DNA of 48,373 nt, from contig CANRWP010000023.1 of NCBI GenBank assembly GCA_947643595.1, forward strand, positions 1 to 48,373, written 5' to 3'. Below are positions 34,055 to 42,574 of the stretch, in pieces. The notes beneath the pieces were generated by a model, which saw only the letters and a list, made by a program, of their open reading frames with translations, searched no databases and was not told the DNA's origin. Numbering within the stretch: position 1 is the stretch's first letter; each line of letters opens with the position of its first letter. A program made the position numbers and the translations under genes. The DNA comes from an uncultured bacterium. GTDB taxonomy: Bacteria > Bacillota > Clostridia > Lachnospirales > Lachnospiraceae.

Positions 34055-35619
34055 GTTAAGCCTTCCTGTTCCCGGTATTCGGAGGGAGACATTCCCACTT
34101 GTTTTTTGAACGTTTTTCCGAAATAATTGCCGTCGCTGTAGCCGACGCGGGCGGAGATATCGGTGATCTTGTATCTGGGATCGGTCAGCAGTTTTTTTGC
34201 CTTGTCGATCCTGAAATCCGTCAGATACTGGTTTAACGTCTGCCCGGTCTCATTTTTGAAGAGCGTACAGACGTAGGAGGATGAGAGAAAAACATGCTCG
34301 CTGATATCCTTGATGGAGAGTGTTTCATCCTGGTAATGGCCGGCTATAAATTCCTTGATCAGATAGACGGTGGAAGAGTTCTCGCTCCGGTTTTGAATCT
34401 GGGAGAAAAACTGCTCCGTCTTCTGTGTCAGCAATTCCTGCAGCTCATAGATGGATTCACATTCGGAAATATATCCCCAGAGGCTGTCCCCGGGTTCCTT
34501 CGCGGACGGGAGGACAAGGTTTAATATTTCGCAGGTATCGTTTATCAGCATAAAGAGTTTGTAGTACAGATCTTTCGCCTGGTTCGGAAGGACATTTTGG
34601 GGAGGCATCAGCTCCCGAAACAGTTCTTCCAGGAGAAGTTCGGTCTGTTTCTGGTCTTTGCGGAGAAGTGTCTCGGAGAGACGGCTGTCCATCTTCAGCG
34701 TACTCACATCAAAAAAGGTATCGTAAATCTCCCGGTGTTCGTAGATCCGGTAAGTGTTGTATTTCTGGAAGAAAGAATTCTGCAGTTCGATGACGGCGGA
34801 ATTGTAGGAGTCGTGAATGTGGAGAGCCCCTTTTACGTTTTTCCCGAAAATAATATGGTAGTGCAGGGAAAGGGGGGAGAGGGCCTGCTCCAGCAGACGA
34901 CCGAGGTTGTTTTTCCGGTTTGCCGTGTAATCGGAATGCCCCCAGACATGGTAAAAGTACAAAAGCCCCTGCCTGGTGGAATGGATCTCTTTCAGGTGAA
35001 GACCGTCGAGCACCTGGGACACGACAGGTTCCAGGATGGCAGTCAGAGCGTCCTGACTGTATGTATTGTGGTGAAACTGGATCAAAAAGGTGAAAAAGAC
35101 AGTCTCCTCGTCCCGGGGAAAATCAAAGTCCAGATCCTCGGAGAGAAACGAGGAGGCCTCCCCCTTGGGCGCGTAGGCGAGCCTTGAGGCGAGGGCGGCG
35201 CGGGAGCGGGCCAGGGAGAGCGCCTTGGAGGAGGCGGCTTTTCTGCCGGCTTCCACAGCGGCTTTTGCCTCCAGCACCGTATCGGAGATCTCTTCCAGAT
35301 CGATGGGTTTCTCCACATAACTCACGGCTTTCAGTTTGATGGCCGCCTTTAAATATTCTTTGTCGGAATAACCGCTCATAAAAATGATGCTGAGAGCCGG
35401 GTTGGTCAGCTGTAATTTTTCCGCCATCTCGATACCGCTCATATGGGGCATCCGCACATCGCTCAGAATAATGTCAGGCCGGAAAGTCAGTGCGGTCTCG
35501 TAGCCGTGCAGGCCGTCGTCGGCCTGCGCGACAGCGCTGATACCCAGTGATTTCCAGTCAATACTGTTCATCAGACCGTCTCTTGTCAGTTTTTCGTCAT
35601 CCACGATCAGCAGTTTCAT
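34051..35619 (-). CDS. YesN-type response regulator with AraC output domain
   Basis: 522 residues from the ATG at 35619, which has GGAGGTGA five bases upstream; an upstream in-frame ATG has no such site. The receiver (MKLLIVDDEKLTRDGLMNSI; phosphoacceptor Asp54 in ILSDVRMP; VSYVEKPIDLEE) is followed by a long linker region and a C-terminal AraC HTH pair (LSIKDISEHVFLSSSYVCTL, ITDISARVGYSDGNYFGKTF). It is expected to activate the divergent sugar ABC transporter promoter, whose -35 is weak. The stop overlaps the start of the kinase. Confidence 0.95.
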   Translation of the reverse strand: MKLLIVDDEKLTRDGLMNSIDWKSLGISAVAQADDGLHGYETALTFRPDIILSDVRMPHMSGIEMAEKLQLTNPALSIIFMSGYSDKEYLKAAIKLKAVSYVEKPIDLEEISDTVLEAKAAVEAGRKAASSKALSLARSRAALASRLAYAPKGEASSFLSEDLDFDFPRDEETVFFTFLIQFHHNTYSQDALTAILEPVVSQVLDGLHLKEIHSTRQGLLYFYHVWGHSDYTANRKNNLGRLLEQALSPLSLHYHIIFGKNVKGALHIHDSYNSAVIELQNSFFQKYNTYRIYEHREIYDTFFDVSTLKMDSRLSETLLRKDQKQTELLLEELFRELMPPQNVLPNQAKDLYYKLFMLINDTCEILNLVLPSAKEPGDSLWGYISECESIYELQELLTQKTEQFFSQIQNRSENSSTVYLIKEFIAGHYQDETLSIKDISEHVFLSSSYVCTLFKNETGQTLNQYLTDFRIDKAKKLLTDPRYKITDISARVGYSDGNYFGKTFKKQVGMSPSEYREQEGLT

Positions 35620-35708
35620 AGTCACCTCCGCCATGGATTTATTGTAGCATGGGGAGGAAAAAAAGAAAATGATTTTACCCAAAATCAAAAAAAAGTACGA
35701 TGGCGCGG

Positions 35709-35729
35709 GAAATTTTCCGATGCTATACT
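35709..35729 (+). promoter_or_regulatory. Candidate promoter of the ABC importer operon
   Basis: TATACT (35724-35729) is a good -10, but nothing like TTGACA is found 17 bases upstream. A small palindrome, GGAAATTTTCC (35708-35718), fills the spacer. A weak -35 fits an activator-dependent promoter (YesN), but the site is only inferred. Confidence 0.5.
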
Positions 35730-35747
35730 TAAAACAACAAAGAATTT

Positions 35748-35808
35748 AAAACAGCAGAGATCCGCAGCCGTGTACTGGGAGGATCTCTGCGGAACTGGAA
35801 TGGAGGAG
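35748..35808 (+). ncRNA. Structured RNA leader upstream of the ABC importer (motif copy B)
   Basis: GCAGAGATCC (35754-35763) pairs perfectly with GGATCTCTGC (35781-35790). The loop contains CAG (35765-35767) and GTGTACTGGGA, with CAG/CTG able to pair inside. An alternative pairing of CCGCAG (35762-35767) with CTGCGG (35787-35792) excludes the main stem. The flanks (AAACAGCA before, GCGGAACTGGAATGGAGG after) match copy A at 18462-18570, while the stem sequence differs but stays complementary. That covariation supports a real RNA structure; its function is unknown. Confidence 0.65.
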
Positions 35809-35814
35809 ATAAAG

Positions 35815-37335
35815 TTGTCAGAGTATGTACTTGAACTGAAGGGCATTACCAAGATATTCCCTGGCGTAAAAGCGCTGAACAATGTACAGTTTCAGTTGAA
35901 ACCGGGCGAAGTCCATGCGCTGATGGGGGAAAACGGCGCAGGTAAGTCTACTTTCATCAAAGTCATTACCGGCGTACATAAAGCGGAAGAAGGCGAGATG
36001 TACCTGTTCGGCAAAAAAGTAGACTTCAAGGGACCGAGGGACGCGCAGCAGGCAGGTATTGCCGCGGTGTACCAGCACCCCACTTCCTATCCCGATCTCA
36101 CGGTGACAGAGAATATTTTTATGAACCACGAGATCAAGAAAAGGGGGATTATCCAGTGGAAGCAGATGAATGAGGAGGCTCAGGGATATCTGGACGAACT
36201 GGATGCGGATTTTAAGTCCACAGCGGAGATGGGAGCCCTCTCCGTGGCGCAGCAGCAGATGGTAGAGATCGCGAAGGCAGTCTCCACCCGCGCGAGGATC
36301 ATCATTTTAGACGAGCCCACAGCGGCGCTGACAGCAAATGAATCCCAGAAATTATATAAGATCGTGGATAAATTGAAGGAGAGCGGCGTTTCGATCATCT
36401 TCATCTCTCACAGGTTTGAAGATATGTACCGCCTCGCCAGCAGAGTTACCGTGTTCCGCGATTCCCAGTACATAGGTACTTACGATGTGAACGGCATCAC
36501 CAACGCGGACCTGATCAAAGCCATGGTGGGCCGTGAGATCAACGATCTGTTCCCGAAACCGGAAGTAAAACCGGGCGAGGAGATGCTGCGTGTGGAGAAC
36601 TTCTCCCGCGTGGGTTATTACAAGAATGTCAACTTCCATGTCCGCGCAGGAGAGATCGTGGGGTTGACCGGGTTGGTCGGCGCGGGCCGTACCGAGGTGG
36701 TGGAGAGCGTCTGCGGCATCACAAGACAGAGTGAAGGAAAAGTATTTCTGGAGGGGAAGGAAGTGGCGATCAAAAATCCCACAGATGCCATGAAAAACGG
36801 CATCATTCTTCTGCCGGAGGACAGACAGAAGACGGGGCTTATCCTGAGCTGGGGACTGGGCAGGAATGTGACCCTCCCGATCGTGAAAAAGCTTTCCAAC
36901 AACGGGTTTACGAACGATAAAAAGGAGCGCGAGCTCTCCAGGAAATTCCTGGAGGATGTGGACACGAAAGCGGTGACAATATTTGATCCGGCGAGCTCTT
37001 TGTCCGGCGGCAACCAGCAGAAAGTCGTCGTGGCGAAGGCGTTAGCCCAGGACAATATGAAAGTCATCATCATGGACGAGCCGACCAAAGGTGTGGACGT
37101 GGGCGCGAAAGCCGAGATATACGCGATCATGGGCGAGCTTGCACAGAAGGGCTTTGCGATCATCATGATCTCGTCCGAGATGCCTGAGATACTGGGCATG
37201 TCCGACAGAATCTACGTCATGTGCAACGGCCGTGTGACCGGCGAGTTGAGCCGTGAGGAGGCGACGCAGGAGACGATCCTGGAGTTTGCCATGGAAAAGG
37301 GCGGCAAGAAAAAGAGAGAGGAGGCTGCGAAATAA
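35815..37335 (+). CDS. Sugar ABC transporter ATPase (RbsA/RhaT type)
   Basis: 506 residues with two fused ATPase domains. The first has Walker A MGENGAGKST and signature LSVAQQQMVEIAKAV; the second has LSGGNQQKVVVAKALAQ and a Walker B IIMDEPTKGVDVG. The degenerate P-loop of the second half (GLTGLVGAGRTEVVES) is usual for this class. The start is TTG 35815, with GGAGGAG upstream; a longer frame would run through the leader hairpin. It energises uptake by the two permeases and binding lipoprotein. The divergent two-component system and rhamnose genes upstream make rhamnose or a rhamnose-containing sugar the likely substrate. Confidence 0.94.
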   Translation: MSEYVLELKGITKIFPGVKALNNVQFQLKPGEVHALMGENGAGKSTFIKVITGVHKAEEGEMYLFGKKVDFKGPRDAQQAGIAAVYQHPTSYPDLTVTENIFMNHEIKKRGIIQWKQMNEEAQGYLDELDADFKSTAEMGALSVAQQQMVEIAKAVSTRARIIILDEPTAALTANESQKLYKIVDKLKESGVSIIFISHRFEDMYRLASRVTVFRDSQYIGTYDVNGITNADLIKAMVGREINDLFPKPEVKPGEEMLRVENFSRVGYYKNVNFHVRAGEIVGLTGLVGAGRTEVVESVCGITRQSEGKVFLEGKEVAIKNPTDAMKNGIILLPEDRQKTGLILSWGLGRNVTLPIVKKLSNNGFTNDKKERELSRKFLEDVDTKAVTIFDPASSLSGGNQQKVVVAKALAQDNMKVIIMDEPTKGVDVGAKAEIYAIMGELAQKGFAIIMISSEMPEILGMSDRIYVMCNGRVTGELSREEATQETILEFAMEKGGKKKREEAAK

Positions 37336-38333
37336 TGGAAAAGAAATCTTTGTTGAAGAAAATCACAGGCTCCCGTGAAGCCAGTCTGGTTATCGTACTG
37401 ATCGTCCTGTGTATCGCGGTGACGATCAAGAGCCCGAACTTTATGTCGGCCCAGAACATTCTGGAAATTTTGAAGAACAATGCGGTCATCATGATCATGG
37501 CGCTTGGTATGCTCTGCGTACTGCTGATCGGCGGCATCGATATTTCCATCACATCCACGCTCGCCTTTGCGGGTATGACCATCGGCATGATGTACAAATA
37601 CGACATGATCGAGAGCACTCTGCTCGGCTTTGCCATCGCCACGGCGATGGGCGCGGTGTGCGGACTTCTGATCGGTGTGATCATCGCCTACGGCAAGGTG
37701 ATGCCGATCATCGCCACGATGGGCTTCATGTATATTTACAGGGGATTTGCCTACCTGGTGGCCCAGGATCAGTGGGCGGGCGCGGACGCGCTGGGCAGTT
37801 TTAAGGATTTTACGCTGAGCAATTCCCTGAGCTTTGGACTGATCAACAATACGATCACGGTGGCGATCGTCTGCTATATCGTCTTCTTTATCGTACTGAA
37901 ATGGACGAAATTCGGGCGCTGCATCTACGCGGTGGGTTCCAACGCCGAGGCGGCGGAGATATCCGGTATCAATGTGGCGGCGATCAAGACGGCAGTGTAC
38001 ACGATCATGGGCACGTTGGCCGGTCTGTGCGGCGCTCTGGCTACTTCGGTCTACGCGTCGGCTCAGCCCAACATGCTGACCTCCAAGGAGATGGATGTCA
38101 TTGCGGCCTGCGTGATCGGCGGCGTGAGCATGAACGGTGGGCGCGGCAGCGTACTCGGGGCATTGCTCGGGGCACTGGTGTTATCGGTTATTTCCAAGGC
38201 GCTTCCGCTCGTGGGGATCAACGCCATCGCGCAAAATACGATCAAGGGCGTCATCATTGTGGCGGTTATCGTACTGAACGTACTGACCCAGCGCATGATG
38301 GATAAGGCGAACCTTGAAAGCAGAGAGATGTAA
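37335..38333 (+). CDS. Sugar ABC transporter permease (RbsC-like), first
   Basis: 332 residues with about ten hydrophobic segments and the family loop near residue 250 (MDVIAACVIGGVSMNGGRGS), which contacts the ATPase. The ATG shares one base with the ATPase stop codon, giving tight coupling. LCVLLIGGIDISITSTLAFAG is the conserved substrate-path segment of ribose/rhamnose-type permeases. It pairs with the second permease to form the membrane channel. Confidence 0.94.
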   Translation: MEKKSLLKKITGSREASLVIVLIVLCIAVTIKSPNFMSAQNILEILKNNAVIMIMALGMLCVLLIGGIDISITSTLAFAGMTIGMMYKYDMIESTLLGFAIATAMGAVCGLLIGVIIAYGKVMPIIATMGFMYIYRGFAYLVAQDQWAGADALGSFKDFTLSNSLSFGLINNTITVAIVCYIVFFIVLKWTKFGRCIYAVGSNAEAAEISGINVAAIKTAVYTIMGTLAGLCGALATSVYASAQPNMLTSKEMDVIAACVIGGVSMNGGRGSVLGALLGALVLSVISKALPLVGINAIAQNTIKGVIIVAVIVLNVLTQRMMDKANLESREM

Positions 38334-38347
38334 GGAGGGGAAAGAAT

Positions 38348-39358
38348 ATGGCAGGAAAATCAGGAAGAACAATATCTGCAACTCCCGATAAGTCGCTGAA
38401 AAAAGCGCTTTTGAGCTGGGAAGGCATGCTGTTGCTTCTGTTTATCGCAATCAATATTTTATGCAAATGCATTTCTCCGGTTTACACTCTGACGAATGTA
38501 CTTCGCGAAATGCCAAAGTATCTGACGGAAATCTTTTTACTGTTTCCGATGGCGTATATTCTGCTGATGGGGGAGATCGATATCTCCGTCGGTTCCACAG
38601 TATGTCTGGCAGCGACAATGGCCTGCCTCTCAAGCAACGCGGGAGTTCCTTTTATCGGGGTCCTGGCGGTAGGCTTGCTTACCGGAACGGTTTGTGGTAT
38701 GATAAACGGGTTTTTGGCAACAAGGTTCAGAGAGCTGCCGACGATGATCATCACGCTGGGGACACAGATCGTGTTCCGCGGTATCGCGGAGATCGCCCTG
38801 GGAGACGGCGGTTCCGTCTCTCTGACAAACGCTGACGGATTCCGAATGATAGCAGGGAAGGTCGGACCGGTTCCGTACATGTTCTTTATCGTGATTCTCT
38901 GCGCGGTCCTCTTCACGGTGATCGCCGAGAAACGGGTATTCGGCCGGAGCCTCTACGCGATAGGATCCAACTCCAGGACGGCGTTTTATTCCGGTGTGAA
39001 GGTAAACCAGATGTTGTTTATCTCCTACACGGTTCTGGGGCTCCTTGCAGGTGTGTCCGCGCTGTTCCTGACAAGCGCGACCTACGGTGCGAACACCACC
39101 ACGGGTAAAGGGTTTGAGATGGACGCCATCGCCATGGCGGTGTTCGGCGGCATCTCCACAGCCGGCGGAAAAGGGAAACTTGTGGGCGGCATTATCTCCG
39201 CGTTTACGATCACCTGCCTGCGTGTGGGCCTTGGACAGATAAATATGAATCCTCAGGTTATCCTGATCATCCTGGGTGCTCTGCTGATCTGTGCAGTTCT
39301 TCTGCCGAATATTTCCCAGAGCATTTCGGACAAAAAGAAAAAGGCTTCCAGAGCCTGA
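38348..39358 (+). CDS. Sugar ABC transporter permease (RbsC-like), second
   Basis: 336 residues, the second half of a heterodimeric channel. LLMGEIDISVGSTVCLAATM and MDAIAMAVFGGISTAGGKGK match the equivalent motifs of its neighbour, with the same topology. GGAGGGG precedes the ATG, 14 bases after the first permease. Two non-identical permeases with one fused ATPase is the arrangement of the rhamnose (RhaPQT) class of importer. Confidence 0.93.
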   Translation: MAGKSGRTISATPDKSLKKALLSWEGMLLLLFIAINILCKCISPVYTLTNVLREMPKYLTEIFLLFPMAYILLMGEIDISVGSTVCLAATMACLSSNAGVPFIGVLAVGLLTGTVCGMINGFLATRFRELPTMIITLGTQIVFRGIAEIALGDGGSVSLTNADGFRMIAGKVGPVPYMFFIVILCAVLFTVIAEKRVFGRSLYAIGSNSRTAFYSGVKVNQMLFISYTVLGLLAGVSALFLTSATYGANTTTGKGFEMDAIAMAVFGGISTAGGKGKLVGGIISAFTITCLRVGLGQINMNPQVILIILGALLICAVLLPNISQSISDKKKKASRA

Positions 39359-39430
39359 ATGATGCGGTATCTTCCTCGGATCGAGGTTGATATAGAAACT
39401 ATTAATAAATTTTTAAGGGAGGACCTAAAA

Positions 39431-40561
39431 ATGAAGAAAAAAGTATTAAGTGCCATTCTCAGTGTAGCAATGGTAGCGGCACTTCTGGTTGGCTGCGGCA
39501 ACGCTGCAGAAGAGACAGAAGCACCGGCAGCAACAGAAGAAGCACCTGCAGAGGAGGCTCCGGCCGAGGAAGCGGAAGCACCAGCAGAGGACGCTGCACC
39601 AGCAGAGGACGCTGCAGCAGGCGGCGGTACATACGCATTCGTATCCAAATCCGCAGGTAACCCGTTCAACGAGAGACAGGCAACCGGTTTTGAGGAAGCG
39701 GTGGCAGATCTCGGCGGAACAGCTATTATTCAGCATCCCGAATCCGCTACGGCTGATGCACAGATCACAGTGATCCAGTCCCTGATCTCTCAGGGCGTTG
39801 ACAGCATCTGTGTGGCAGCGAACGACGAGAACGCTCTGTAGGCAGCTCTGGAAGAGGCAGCGGCAGAAGGCATCAAAGTTTGTTCCGTTGACTCTACCGT
39901 AAACGTAGCAAGCCGTTTGACACACGTAAACCAGGCAGGTGTTACCGAGATCGGTCAGTGCCTGATGGATGCAGTTTATGATATCACAGGCGGCGAAGGC
40001 CAGTGGGCTATCCTTTCCGCTACATCTCAGGCGGCAAACCAGAACGCATGGATCGAGTCCATGAAGGAGATCATGGCAGCAGACGAGAAGTATGCGAAGC
40101 TTGAGCTGGTAGAGGTTGCTTACGGCGATGACGAGCCTCAGAAATCCACAGACCAGACACAGGCTCTGTTGCAGAACTATCCTGATCTGAAGGTGATCTG
40201 CGCTCCTACAACAGTTGGTATCGCAGCGGCAGCTAAGGTATTACAGGACCAGGGATCTTCCGTGAAGCTGACAGGCCTCGGCCTTCCTTCCGAGATGGCT
40301 GAGTACATCGGCGATGACGATGCTCATTCCTGCCCTTACATGTTCCTGTGGAATCCTATCGACCTTGGACGTCTGGGCGCATACACATCCGCAGCACTGG
40401 TGAACGGTGATATCACAGGCGCGGAAGGCGACACATTCACAGCAGGCGATATGGGTGACTATACAGTAGTGAAAGCTGGAGACGGCGGCACAGAGATCAT
40501 CCTCGGCGCTCCTTTCAAATTCGATCCTTCCAACATTGAAGAGTGGAAAGAAGTTTACTAA
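39431..40561 (+). pseudogene. Sugar-binding lipoprotein of the importer, interrupted by in-frame TAG
   Basis: Reading from ATG 39431 (AGGGAGG upstream), the protein has a lipoprotein signal ending ALLVGC (Cys22), an Ala/Glu/Pro-rich tether, and a periplasmic-binding fold (YAFVSKSAGNPFNERQATGF, then SLISQGVDSICVAANDENAL). Codon 137 is TAG (39839-39841). The same frame then continues without shift to 40561 (AALEEAAAEGIKVCSVDST, TGLGLPSEMAEYIGDDDA). A single C-to-T change from CAG (Gln) would explain it, and Gln is common at this place in relatives. The remainder looks fully intact, so the change is recent, an assembly error, or read through. If real, it would cripple the importer. RhaS-like function is inferred from context. 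Confidence 0.9.
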
Positions 40562-40576
40562 ATCGAAACGTTTATG

Positions 40577-40608
40577 CGGGACCGTAGAGATACGATCCCG
40601 TGTATTTT
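40577..40608 (+). terminator. Terminator of the ABC importer operon
   Basis: CGGGA-C-CGTA (40577-40586) pairs with TACG-A-TCCCG (40591-40600) over GAGA, followed by TGTATTTTT. Confidence 0.8.
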
Positions 40609-40643
40609 TGCTTATAATATAGAGAAAAAGTTGGGATATTAAT

Positions 40644-41402
40644 ATGAAAAAGAGATGGACAGCGGTTATCATTGCCTTTAGTATGGCGCTATTGTCTTCC
40701 GGCTGTGGCTCTGTGGGAAGCGATAATACGGAGACAGAGATCACGGAAGATGCGGCCGGGAGCGGCGACGGAACAGACGGTGTGGGAATAGAGGACGTGC
40801 TGGGCGATATGACGGTCGAATACAGTGAGGCAGTCGCGGCGGCTCTTTCGGGATCGTGGAATGTGGAAGGGGAGGAGGAAACCTATGTGTTTTCTGCCGA
40901 CGGAAGCGGCGGGCACGGTCTGGAGGGAAAACAGGAAAAGTTTCAGTACACCTGCGGCTTTGATGAGGAAAATAATATTCTGGTTCAGATCACGACAGAG
41001 GAGTCGGAGGAAACGTACCGGATCTCTACCGATGAAACGGGATATCGATTATATATGGAAGCTGCAAAAAAGGATAGGGAGAGAAAAATACTGACTCCAG
41101 CCGGTCTGGAGATCCTGGATACGGAGGACGAGAGGGTATCGGGGATTTTGGGTATATGGGTGGACGACAGCGGGAACAGATATGAATTTACAAAAGACAG
41201 TAAATTTCGGATCCTGACGTCGGAAAACAACGACGGTACTTTCAGCGCGGCCGACAAAAAGGAAGAAATGGTACAGGAGATCTGTATTCGGGTGGCAGGC
41301 GGAAGTCTGAAGTATGAGTACAGCCTGAAGGATGACGGGAAAACGCTGGAGCTTTACAGCAGAGACGCAGAAAGTTTTTACTATTGGCACAGGGAAGAAT
41401 AG
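40644..41402 (+). CDS. Lipoprotein with two small beta-rich repeats
   Basis: 252 residues. A lipobox SSGC (Cys21) ends the signal peptide, followed by an acidic Gly/Thr-rich linker. Two domains of similar pattern follow: LSGSWNVEGEEETYVFSADG near residue 70, and ILGIWVDDSGNRYEFTKDSK near residue 170, like the lipocalin-type beta-barrel repeats of clostridial lipoproteins. It is likely anchored outside the membrane; its function is unknown. A good -10 (TATAAT, 40613-40618) lies just upstream, right after the importer terminator. Confidence 0.8.
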   Translation: MKKRWTAVIIAFSMALLSSGCGSVGSDNTETEITEDAAGSGDGTDGVGIEDVLGDMTVEYSEAVAAALSGSWNVEGEEETYVFSADGSGGHGLEGKQEKFQYTCGFDEENNILVQITTEESEETYRISTDETGYRLYMEAAKKDRERKILTPAGLEILDTEDERVSGILGIWVDDSGNRYEFTKDSKFRILTSENNDGTFSAADKKEEMVQEICIRVAGGSLKYEYSLKDDGKTLELYSRDAESFYYWHREE

Positions 41403-41499
41403 CAGGGATCGAAAAAGCCGGAACGGATAAGACAGTATTGTAATAAATCCTGCCCGCCGGGCATAAGATGTAACAAAGCATGGCGGGGGGATCTTTTAT

Positions 41500-41811
41500 A
41501 TGACGAAAAACAAATCAAAGACTTGCGGAAAGCCCGAAATTTACGGCAAGTCCGGCGATTTGCTTCATGAGCGTGTCATTGCTGTGGCAGGCTATATTGT
41601 AGAGAATAATGCGACGGTAAGGCAGACGGCAAAAGAATTTGGAATCAGCAAGAGTACGGTGCACAAGGACGTCACAGACAGACTTACCGCAATAAATCCG
41701 GCTCTGGCAAAACAGGTGAGATCGGTACTGGATGTGAACAAATCGGAGCGTCATATCCGCGGCGGTCTGGCGACAAGAGAGAAATATCTGCATCAGCATA
41801 CAGCGGAATAA
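41500..41811 (+). CDS. spoIIID: Sporulation transcription factor SpoIIID
   Basis: 103 residues, mostly one helix-turn-helix domain: VIAVAGYIVENNATVRQTAK, FGISKSTVHKDVTDRL and the basic tail with HIRGGLATREKYLHQH match SpoIIID, a DNA-binding switch protein of the mother cell that is usually 80-95 residues long. The extra N-terminal basic stretch (MTKNKSKTCGKPEIYG) is longer than in Bacillus. GGGGG lies about ten bases before the ATG. Its presence shows the organism has sporulation genes. A sigma-E type promoter may lie in 41440-41475, but I could not call it safely. Confidence 0.92.
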   Translation: MTKNKSKTCGKPEIYGKSGDLLHERVIAVAGYIVENNATVRQTAKEFGISKSTVHKDVTDRLTAINPALAKQVRSVLDVNKSERHIRGGLATREKYLHQHTAE

Positions 41812-41829
41812 ATGATAGAACAAAATGCC

Positions 41830-41864
41830 AAAACTATCGGAAAGTTTCTTTTCGGTAGTTTTTT
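41830..41864. terminator. Terminator after spoIIID
   Basis: AAAACTATCGGAAAG (41830-41844) pairs over 15 bases, with two wobbles, with CTTTTCGGTAGTTTT (41848-41862) across a TTT loop, and more T residues follow. The convergent gene ends seven bases later, so it may serve both. Confidence 0.85.
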
Positions 41865-41870
41865 GTTGGA

Positions 41871-42419
41871 CTATTTTGGAAAAGTGATCCCGCGGCCCGT
41901 ATTTGGAAAGATAAGCGCTGCGGCGAGGTCCAGGACGAACAGCAGGATCAGCGCGACAAGAATATTGTTTCTGATTTTGGACGGAATGCCAAGCCACAGG
42001 TTTTCCAGAAGTCCCGACAGCAGACATATCCAGAGAACACCGGCGATACCGATTCCCAAGGCGGATGCAAGGCAGATGTAGCCCAGGAAGTTAAGCGGAT
42101 AACCGCTGTAGTCCCAGTATCTCAAGTCCCAGAAAGTCTCTAGTATCCATCCGATCGCCAGTTCCAGAGAAGTCCCGAGGAAAAGTGAATACAAAAATAC
42201 TTTTGCGGGGTGCCGCCTGTATCCGGAGAGCAAGAGGTACATCAAAACGGCTCCGCTGCCGTAGACAGGAAGCCATGGTCCATAGAGAAAACCGCGGTTT
42301 CGCAGATGTCCTTCTTTTATAAAGAAAATCAGGACTTCCCACAAAAACCCCGACAGTGACGCAGTAAAAAAATAAAAGATCAGTTTTGAAAAGTCTAATC
42401 GGCACACATGTTTTTTCAT
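41871..42419 (-). CDS. CmpB-type putative ABC-transporter membrane protein
   Basis: 182 residues with about five hydrophobic segments. NRGFLYGPWLPVYGSGAVLM and WDLRYWDYSGYPLNFLGYIC are the signature of the family annotated as putative ABC-transporter type IV (CmpB). No ATPase partner is nearby, and the family's function is not established. It is transcribed away from guaA and convergent with spoIIID. Confidence 0.85.
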   Translation of the reverse strand: MKKHVCRLDFSKLIFYFFTASLSGFLWEVLIFFIKEGHLRNRGFLYGPWLPVYGSGAVLMYLLLSGYRRHPAKVFLYSLFLGTSLELAIGWILETFWDLRYWDYSGYPLNFLGYICLASALGIGIAGVLWICLLSGLLENLWLGIPSKIRNNILVALILLFVLDLAAALIFPNTGRGITFPK

Positions 42420-42485
42420 AGGGATAGTGTGCCCGAAATGTTATGATATTATGGAAAATCCGGAAAAAAGAAAATAAAACGAAAA

Positions 42486-42514
42486 TGGACAAACAGGGGC
42501 ATTCAGAGTATACT
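42486..42514 (+). promoter_or_regulatory. Promoter of guaA
   Basis: TGGACA (42486-42491) and TATACT (42509-42514) are 17 bases apart. The start codon is 61 bases downstream. That leader is too short for a guanine riboswitch. Confidence 0.65.
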
Positions 42515-42574
42515 GATATCATATTTACTTTTGCAGCAGGAATACAAGCGATAAAACGGACAGGAGGACAGACG

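Noticed and set aside
39839-39841. Pyrrolysine or other recoding at the TAG
   Set aside because: Nothing in the window supports recoding, and the other genes use ordinary stops; kept only as an alternative in the finding.
42420-42574. Possible guanine riboswitch before guaA
   Set aside because: The transcript leader after the predicted promoter is about 55 bases, too short, and no purine-aptamer core is visible.
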